Source of the DNA: Paramyrothecium sp. XJ0827
Taxonomy: Eukaryota; Ascomycota; Sordariomycetes; Hypocreales; Stachybotryaceae
NCBI GenBank assembly: GCA_020881915.1
Contig: JAJFPB010000014.1
Coordinates: forward strand, 620,001-684,000
Direction of reading: 5' to 3'
Length of the DNA stretch: 64,000 bases
Made by a program: the position numbers and the translations under genes. The notes beneath the pieces were generated by a model. That model was not told where the DNA came from and did no database searches. It saw only the letters and a program-made list of their open reading frames with translations. Below are positions 55,979 through 64,000 of the stretch, piece after piece. The first letter of the stretch is position 1; the number at the start of each line of letters is the position of its first letter.

Positions 55979-58059
55979 GGTGGGGTCTGACGCTCGCGCA
56001 CAGCGGCGCGCGAGATGCTTGAAAGAGGGTGCTTGAAAGAGGGTGCTTGAAAGAGGGTGCTTGAAAGAGGGTACTTCGGGTTCTGTCGGGAGAGTTTTGA
56101 CAAGTCAGGATGATCAACTCAGCCTGGGGAAGCAGCAGAGTTGGCTATATAAATGCCCTACGGTGGTGAGAAGGAACGGTCACACCAAGCAAAAAGGCCA
56201 AATGGCCTGGAGCGAGAAGGATCAGGATTCTGCAGGCTCGAGATGGTGTGGTGGCGGCCAAGAACAAGGCTGCCAACGCGCAGACAATGTAACTCTTTTT
56301 TGCAAGCGTGTTGAGACGTGGTCAGGGGCAAGAAAGTCAGCCGAAAACCTTTGCAAAAGCTCATCCTTCGCGAGTTGCAATTAACATTTTGGCCAAGTCA
56401 CTTCTCTCTGGTTGGCTGGCAACACGACTGCTGCGCGCGAATTTTCGCAGAACGTGTTGCGGAAATGGATCAGAGGAGCTGCGGTGACATGATTCTGGTG
56501 CTGAATGTGTTTAGCCTCCAAGAGGTTGGACATCTGCTCGTCACCTCCTCTATTTACTGCTTTGCTTTACTTTGCTTTCAACATAATACTGTAGGCGCAT
56601 CCAGGCAGGGAGATGAGGTCTTGGCACGGGCGCATCTACCCCTAGGCCAAGGCCAACCGGGGGCTCATTAGGAGGCGAAAACCCCTGAAATCACCCCAAC
56701 GAAACCGTCGATTAGCTCAAGGCTTACCCTTTTGCAGGGCATGACACAAGCAGCACGGTACTTATTTGGGCTATGTGTGAGCTTCCTCGCACACGGGTAA
56801 ACGGGTGGAAAAGTTCAAGAGGGGTCTAGGGCCGTCGTTGGGAATGTTGGTCAATCTCGACCTTACACAGCCAGAGGTTTCTCACAGATGATCTGGTTTA
56901 GCCATTTTCTTGGCACTGGTAATAAACATGTCAAGTTAGATGATAGAGACCCGTGTGCCGTTAGTACCATGGCTTTGCAGATTGAAACACCTCTCCATAC
57001 TTTCGTGAAGTATAAAAGTATGAAGTATATTGCCTCTAGTAGGGATTCACAAACAATGGATGTCGGGTGAGGAGGCCGGATTGCTGGATTGTAGTTTGAA
57101 CGGGGCCAAAGAGAGAGAATGCAAGGCTCAACAGGGGCGAGGCAAAATCCTCTAAACCAAGCCTTTGACAAGAAAAACTGTCTTCAGGATGAAGAGCCCT
57201 TGAGCGAAGAACAAAACCCGCGTCCTATCCAGACTACATTCTGCTGTTGGCCACAGGATTCCCCCACTGTAGGCGGCACTATCCATCCTATCTATGATTG
57301 TTTGGGTATGAGTCTTGTCGTCCCGTGCGGATCTCGCATTTCTCCGTTGTAATAATTTAGCTGCTTTTGCACAATCTCCGGCGTGCAGGAGTGGGACAAA
57401 CCGATAACAAGGTATGATCTTGCGGTATCATGGATTCCTTGCGCGCACTTGCCAATCTTGTCCTAAAGAAGAGAGGGCCGACGGAACCCCTCATGTCTAC
57501 ACAGGGACAGACATTTAGTCACAAGTTAATCAAAATGCAACATTATAGGACAACACACATTATGTTTGACTGAATGCTACTCTGCTGCCGCGAGTTGGCG
57601 ACGGTAGGTCGAGCTTGTCCAGACGTGCAGGTGCATTTCGACGGCGATACAACCAACACTGTCACATTGTTATGGGTACTTTCCTGGGCATTGGTGGAAT
57701 GGCGTATCGCTATTGGTTACTAAGCCAAGCTCCCCTGCATCGGCCCGCCACTCCCCGTCCCGTGTCTTGGCAAGCAACCCGGTCGGACATGGGAGGAGAC
57801 AGAAGACAAGCATGGCGGGGCGTGTGCATGGTGCAGGAGGTGGGGCCGGCATCTGTACTCTTGCTTCCCTGGTGGCTATGCAATCGTCACATCTGCTGCA
57901 CCGGGCTGGCTGGTCGAAATCACTCTTGTATTCGGCCAGTTACACTTAGTTTTTGGCTGTTTCTTTTTGCTTATCAGCCTCTGAGGAGGAGAACTGATGA
58001 GCCCCATGACCGTTCTTCCTTTACTGTGCCGGAGGACTTATTATCTTACTATCCTTCCT
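55979..58059. other. Upstream region and gene-free stretch before the AT-rich block
   Basis: Apart from the tandem repeat, only a TATATAAAT-containing patch near 56142-56151 is notable; its reverse complement could serve the PTH11-like gene. No other gene supported. Confidence 0.45.
56017..56072. repeat. Four perfect 14-bp tandem repeats
   Basis: GCTTGAAAGAGGGT occurs four times without spacer, 39 bases upstream of the PTH11-like ATG, so probably in its 5' leader or core promoter. Confidence 0.9.
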
Positions 58060-60145
58060 TATAATTATAGGAAATGTTAGCTACTAGATAATAATTAATT
58101 TTATATAAAAGAAAAAGGGATTTACTTAAAGGTAAGAGATATATTACAACCTATACTAACCTTATAACTAAGCTAGAATAGAATAACTATAACCTATTTA
58201 GGCTATAATAAATACTATATAAAAGAAATAAAGAAACTAATCTATAGATTATAACTTAAGGTAATATCTACTCTTACTAAGAATATAGTTATATAGAACT
58301 AATAAAATAAAAAATTTAAGTATATAATAGGGAAATATATTAAATATAATATTATAACTATTCTAGGGCTTAGTAAGAATATAGTACTTACTTAATATAA
58401 TAAAGAGATATCTTAGAAATAATATTAGTAAAAAAGATTATAGTAAATAAGTACTTATAGTAATTAAGAAGAATTATAATAATTTAGCTAGTATAAATAA
58501 TTATATAAATAGTAAGTCTCTTATATATATTTTATTAAATACTTAATAGCTATTAATAATATATAGTTCTTAAAATAATCTTTATTATATTATTCTTTTA
58601 TAAATTAGTAATAATCTCTTATATACTTTAAATACTTTTTTATTATTTTATTTAAAGAATAAATAAATCCTAATAATTCTTAGTTACTTTATATCTTTTA
58701 GTATAAAATTACCTTAAATTATTATATATTAATAGCTCTTATTTTAAATAATATTATTATATTTAAAGTAATATTAAAATAATAAATAAGTTAATTAAGT
58801 TAAACCCTAAAAAAAAAAAAGTAATTTATTTTATAGTACTAAGATCTTTACTTACTAAAATTACTTTTAAGAAAATTCTCTTAAAAAATAATATTATTAT
58901 AAATAAAGATCTAATTTTATAATTAGATTCTAATAATAATAATAAAATTATTACTTTATAAACTAAGATCTAAGAAGATCTTTAAATAATTAATAAGAAG
59001 CTTAATTAATTTTAAGATAATATCTTTAATACCTAATAAGTCTATAAACTTAAGTAACTTATTAAAACTTTAAAAAAAGAAATAACTAATATAATATAGT
59101 TTTATATAAAAAAATCTAAAAGAATAAAGAAATACTTAAATAATTCTAAAATATAAATCTTAATAAAGAAATAAGAATCTAAAAGAACTAAAAAGCTATA
59201 TTATATATCTATAAATCTAAGGCTTTTAATAAATTTCTTTAAAAACTTTAAATATTTATTATAGTACTTAAAGTCTGTTTTTCTTAAGTACTTCTTACTT
59301 TTTATAAAGAATTATAAGTAAATTATATTTATAATTTAATTTCTTATAAATAAAATATAAATATAATTTAAGTTTATTTTATAAGATTATATAAATAATA
59401 TATTTATTTTTTAATATAAAGAAACTAAATTTATTTTTTTAAATTTTAGAAAATTTAAAAAAAATCTCTAAAATATCTTTAGAATTATTAATAAAATCTA
59501 AAATATTAAGTAAGTACTTAATTATTTCTAATAAACTAAATTATATATTAAATTTATTATGAAGTTCCTTTATATTATAGTTTCTTTATATTAACTAAAA
59601 AATATACTTCAAAAAGTATTTTATAATTATATAAAGCCTAAAAGCTATATAATATAGTTAGTTACTATATTAATAACTTTCTTAGTAAGTAAATTATAAA
59701 TCCTCTACTACTATAAAGATTATAGATTTAATTTTTATTTATAGTATTTATTTTTCTTAAGAAAAAGCCCTTTTTTTAAGAAATAATAGAGCTATTATTA
59801 TTAGGGCCTACTCTATAGATTATATCCTACCTATTATTACTATATTTACTTAAATCTATAAGTATTTTTCTTCTTATATAAATTAATTAAGGTTTTTCTT
59901 TAAATAAAGAGCCTTATAGAGGGCTTTATAGGCCTAAGGATTACTAAAAATTACTAAGTATATTATCTAGGAGACCTTCCTATAGCTTATAGTTATAGAA
60001 GGTACCCTATAAAAAAATTAAAAAAATTAAAAAAGAAATCTTATAACTCTATAAAGTCTAAAATAAAGAATAAGTTTATTAAAATTAAATATAAGAAAAA
60101 AAGCTAAATTAATTATATAAAAAAAGCTATTAAAATTAATAATTA
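58060..60145. repeat. AT-rich RIP-like block, left of the transposon
   Basis: Very high AT with stops in all frames. It starts with a second copy of the inverted-repeat element and continues as degenerate repeat sequence of unknown origin. Confidence 0.85.
58151..58740. mobile_element. Truncated second copy of the RIP-degraded inverted-repeat element
   Basis: The segment 58151-58365 matches the left arm at 40315-40530 (shared words AAGAATATAGTTATATAG and CCTTATAACTAAGC-type ends). The part 58545-58700 matches the centre at 40790-40940, e.g. AGCTATTAATAATATATAGT. The right arm is missing. Confidence 0.7.
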
Positions 60146-60193
60146 ACGTACATGATAAGCGAGTGCACCAACCAAGCGAGTGCACCAAAAATT
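60146..60193 (+). repeat. Left terminal inverted repeat
   Basis: Starts ACGTACATGATAAGCGAGTG. Contains AAGCGAGTGCACCA twice, separated by three bases, a probable pair of transposase-binding sites. Confidence 0.93.
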
Positions 60194-60251
60194 CACACCA
60201 TTAAAATAGAACATTACTTAAAATCACTACAAAACATCTAATCAATTAAAA

Positions 60252-61908
60252 TTAATCACTATCGTCTTCTTCAGATACTAACACAACTATCTGACATGTT
60301 CTTGAATTATGTCCGGTATTTCCACAGGTTCTACAGCGCCTTTCTCTCGCCAGTGCTGACCTCCCTCGACCACCACTTCTCAACAATCCAGCCATTATCT
60401 GCGCATCAACGTCTTTCTGATCAATCTCATCCCTTCCCTCACCTATAGTCATCTTCCCTCCATTCTGTAGCCGGGTTCTTTTTTTGCCCTACGCCGCTTG
60501 CTAAGAGTCTCATTTGCCTGTCGAAGGATCTGGTTCTCAGACTTTAATAATGCTATTTGATGCATTATCGCCTTCGTTCCTTAGAAAATGACTTAAGCGC
60601 ATCAACAATAGATGCTGGGGAGCTTCCCCTGGTGCCTTCTGATTCGTCTTTCAAGGTATTCAGATTGAGAGGTAGCCTCAAGGACCGTCTTTGGCGTCTT
60701 GGGCACCCAAGGGTCGGGGAGGCCGGCCTCCTCCTCAATCGGTGTTGGAGTTCGTACCTGCACATCAAGCTTCGATATGACACTTTCTGGGTCTAAAGGA
60801 ACAAGCCCGGCCCCTCTAAAACCCCCTTTGATATTAATTTCTATTATGGCGGCTTGGTGGGCGGCGTAAAATGCCAGAAAGAACTCAGTCTTAGAAACGT
60901 GGGTTATAGAGCACCTGATCAGATGCTCTATTTCTCGACCGTATGCCTTTTGAGTGGCCCAAAGCACCCGACATCAAGAGGCTGAAGTAGGTGAGACGAA
61001 TGAGGCGGCATACACAGCGTAATGATATGGTTATCTTCACAATATTTCTCAAAGTCAACCGAGTGGTGACTTCCATGCCCATCGAGGATCAGAAGACGAT
61101 AGCGACCGGTTGATCGGGCCTTGGTATGCCGGTCAAAGTGTTTTAGCCACTCAAGGCCGGTCTCATTGTCGGTCCAACCATTTTGAGTTGTCGCAATAGC
61201 CCAGTCGCCCGGAAGGTTGCTTTCCTGGTACCAGCTTGCGAGGTGATATTGGCCCGCGACCACGATGAACGGCGCGATCGCCCAGCCTTCGGCATTAATC
61301 GCCTGAATGACTGTAACCCATTCCCGGTTTCCAGGCTGGACTGATTTCGGGTTTCCACGCCTATCTGCACCTGTGACGACCATTCCGCTTGCAATTATGC
61401 CCATCATAAAGCCGGTCTCATCAAAGTTGTAGATATCGGCTAGGTCGATGCCATATTTCGCGATTGTGTTCTCCACGAGCCGGAACCAATTGCGAATAAT
61501 GGTTGGATCTTCGCATTTAGCCCTCTGATAGTCATATTTACGAAAAAACGCGTCTTGAGCTCTGGTTGTCGCCTGACGAAGTTGGAAGCCCAGCGCTTGC
61601 CGACAGGTGACGCGTCGCGGTCAGCGAGCAGTCGGTTGGCCATTTCTTCAACACCACGCAGTCGCGCGGGGAAATCCTCGCGAATCCAGGTCGAGAATGA
61701 ACTGGACAATAATCTGCTCCTCTAGATCGGATAGTCTCCGTGAGTTGGGGATGGTATCGCGCCGAGACTGGATGCCCCTCTGTCGGCGACGAAGGGCATA
61801 ATAATCCACCTGGTATAATCTTGCGGCGGGTCGTAGACCCAGTTTCGGGTCATTTTGAAGGGCCCGAAGAGCGAGAAGCATATTAGCTTCATTATTTGAT
61901 TGTGACAT
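60252..61908 (-). pseudogene. Fot/pogo DDE transposase with about six single-base frame breaks
   Basis: From the ATG at 61908 the N-terminal helix-turn-helix reads ALRALQNDPKLGLRPAARLY, then a CENP-B-like part (GVEEMANRLLADRDASPVGK). The catalytic triad is complete: Asp in IYNFDETGFMMG, Asp in RLLILDGHGSHHS and Asp in LLQPLDVGCFGPLK; 35 residues separate the second and third (DD35D). The C-terminus has a CCHC zinc knuckle, CRTCGNTGHNSRTCQ. Frame changes occur near 61668 (C run), 61545 (T run), 60960 (A run), 60625 (G run), 60583 and 60480 (A run). All are one-base changes, five in homopolymers. The protein would be about 550 residues if read through. Confidence 0.9.
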
Positions 61909-61958
61909 ATTTGGTGGTTGAGAAATAGTTGATTAGATGTAAAGAGGAGAGATTGAGT

Positions 61959-62006
61959 AATTTTTGGTGCACTCGCTTGGTTGGTGCACTCGCTTATCAT
62001 GTACGT
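61959..62006 (-). repeat. Right terminal inverted repeat
   Basis: Exact reverse complement of the left repeat over 48 bases, ending in CATGTACGT and followed by TA. Confidence 0.93.
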
Positions 62007-62008
62007 TA

Positions 62009-64000
62009 TAATTAAAAATAGAAATATAAATATAGATAAAAAAAATAAAAAATAAATAATTAAATTTATTTATATATTTATTAAAAAGAAAAAGAATTTT
62101 ATTTTTATTTTTTTTAAAATTATTTCTAAATTTATAAAAATTAATATTATTTAGAAAAGTAAGGACTTTACTTATTATAACTATAAAAAAAAGAAATATT
62201 ATATTTATAATTACTAAAGTAAGTCTTAAGAAAATAAGAAAATATATTTTTAATTAATTATAAAAAGTAAATAAAGTATTAATATTATAAAATAATATAC
62301 TATTAATATTATTAAGAAATAAGAACTTACTAAGGATATTCCTAATTAATAAATAATAATTAAAGATATATTTAATATTACTAATTTAATTAATTTATTA
62401 TATAATATATTTATAATTAATAAATCCTTAAATAATAAATTAGAATCTAATATAGATATTACTAAAGGTACTTTACTTTTATTTAATTATATATTAATTA
62501 AAACTAAAATTAAATAATATAATTTACTTTTTAAAGATTAAGAAATATATATTTAAGTAATAATTATAAAAATAGCTATAAGCTTATAAAAATAAGATTT
62601 ATTATTAACTTATAATATAATTCTTTATTTAATTTTTTTTATTATATTAAATATAATAAAACCTTATAAATATTTTATATAATATATTAATATTTAATTT
62701 ACTTTATTACTAAAATAAAATAAAATATATTTTTTTATATATATATAAAGTACTAAAATAAAAAATCTCTATATATATAAAAAATACCTTATTAAGAAAT
62801 TAAAATATATTACCTTAGGTACTAAATTATAATTCTTAAACTAAATAAAGAATATTTTAAAAAATATTATTTTAAAATAAAAGAGATATATAAAATTAAT
62901 AAATATTAAATATATTACTAAGTAAAGATTAATTAACTTTATAGATTTTAAAGTAAATATAAAAAAGAATATATTTAATTAAAAAATATATTTCTTAATA
63001 AGAATTATAAATATATTAAGATAATAATTTTATAGTTCTTTAATAAATTTTTAAGAAGAAAGTACTATTATAAAAAAGAGTACTTTACTTATAATTATAA
63101 AAAAGAAATACCTATATTTTATAAAACTAAATCTAGATCTATAGAGATTAGTTATATAAAAAATAATTTATATTATTACTATAATTATTAGAAATATAAA
63201 ATAAAAAGAATATATTTTTATAAAAAAATAGAATCTAAGATAATAAGTACTATAAAAGAAAAATATATTTTAAAATATAAGAAATATTATTACTTATATT
63301 AAATTTACTATAAATATATTATTTATATAAAAGAAATAAGTAATAAATTACTTATTAGAATTAAAGAAACTAAATAAAGAATTAATAAAATCTCTATATA
63401 AAATAATTAAATAAAAAATAAGATCTATTATTTATAATTAAATTATAAAATAATAAAAAAAAGTATTATAGCTATAATAAAAAAAGAACTAAGTAAAATA
63501 ATAAAAATATTATATTAATTTTATAATTTAAAATATAATATTTAATACTAAAGTAAATATTAATACTAAAGAAAACTATATTAATTTAGATTTTATAAAT
63601 TAATATTAAATTTTATAAAAAAAGAAAATAAGAAAATACTAAATTATAAATATAAAAGGTATTTTATATACTTATAATTAAAAATAAATTAATAAAGAAG
63701 TTATTTTTAATATAATAATATAGAAGATTATAAATAAAATTACTTTAAATATTATTAGTACTTAATTTAATATACTTTTAAATAAATTATAACTAAAGAA
63801 TTAAAGATTTATTTTTAATTAAAATACTAATTAAAGTATAATAATAGAATTATAATAGCTCTAAATAAGAAAAAGAAAATAAAGAAAAAAAGAAATAAAT
63901 ATTTATAATAAAATATTATTTAAAAAAAAAAAAACCCTCTTAAAATAAAAGAATTATTAAATAAAAATTAAAATATTAATTAATAATAAAATATAATTTA
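62009..64000. repeat. AT-rich RIP-like block, right of the transposon
   Basis: Extremely AT-rich to the window end, with long A and T runs and no open frame. At 62173-62214 the plus strand reads Y-x2-Y-x4-Y-x4-Y, the spacing of a retrotransposon Gag zinc knuckle with every Cys and His codon changed in the way RIP would change it. The block is probably a ruined retroelement. Confidence 0.75.

Larger units (their letters stand above)
60146..62006 (-). mobile_element. Fot/pogo-type DNA transposon (Tc1/mariner superfamily), 1861 bp
   Basis: Bounded by perfect 48-bp terminal inverted repeats and a TA target duplication (60144-60145 and 62007-62008), as for Fot1/pogo elements. The interior has normal GC content, in contrast to the AT-rich surroundings on both sides, so it inserted after those were mutated. 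It carries one transposase-derived gene on the minus strand with frame breaks. Confidence 0.93.

Noticed and set aside
57615..58064. Plus-strand frame before the AT-rich block
   Set aside because: No homology pattern, runs into the repeat block; treated as chance.
1..64000. tRNA or rRNA genes
   Set aside because: No stretch with the tRNA A/B-box pattern and cloverleaf or rRNA-like sequence was recognised by eye; a dedicated scan (tRNAscan-SE) would be decisive.

Overview
The window is nuclear DNA of a filamentous ascomycete (Pezizomycotina; a Sordariomycete is most likely, but this is inference). Support: protein genes carry short 45-82 nt introns with GT..AG ends and CTRAY branch sites; there are Zn2Cys6 regulators, PTH11-type membrane proteins, P450s and a Fot/pogo transposon; and extremely AT-rich blocks look like the product of repeat-induced point mutation (RIP). 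Exon boundaries were worked out by hand from reading frame, splice signals and family motifs, and are given in each entry.

Layout. 0-4.8 kb: a GlcNAc-use group made of glucosamine-6-phosphate deaminase (cut by the window edge), a Zn2Cys6 regulator and a hexokinase-family sugar kinase. 5.2 kb: a broken polyketide synthase acyltransferase fragment. 6.7-8.6 kb: a GH18 chitinase with a LysM domain. 10-15.2 kb: relics (isochorismatase-like, regulator-like and O-methyltransferase fragments) around one intact gene, a secreted Con-13-like zincin. 17-36 kb: sparsely spaced accessory genes (two small secreted Kex2-type proteins, a P450, a PTH11-like protein, a secreted amidase with an in-frame stop or tiny intron, a secreted beta-helix protein, an aldo/keto reductase pseudogene). 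36.4-40.1 kb: a Zn2Cys6 regulator divergent from a DUF2306 membrane protein, with repeated GC palindromes between them. 40.1-41.8 kb: an AT-rich block holding a degenerate element with ~215-bp inverted repeats. 41.9-49.4 kb: GMC oxidoreductase, phytanoyl-CoA-dioxygenase-like protein, MFS exporter and short-chain dehydrogenase. 50.9-56 kb: an eight-exon P450, an isochorismatase-fold protein lacking the usual cysteine, and a second PTH11-like protein. 58-64 kb: an AT-rich RIP block interrupted by a GC-normal Fot/pogo element with perfect inverted repeats and a frameshifted transposase.

How the parts fit. The left group plus the LysM chitinase reads as chitin degradation followed by GlcNAc catabolism. 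The 41.9-53 kb set (oxidoreductases, dioxygenase, P450, exporter) is a tailoring-type set without a backbone synthase. The PKS, O-methyltransferase and isochorismatase fragments suggest decay of secondary-metabolism genes. No tRNA, rRNA or CRISPR was recognised. No wholly new system is demonstrated; the best candidates are the regulator-linked GlcNAc group, the palindromes of the divergent promoter, and the unlinked copies of the RIP-degraded inverted-repeat element.
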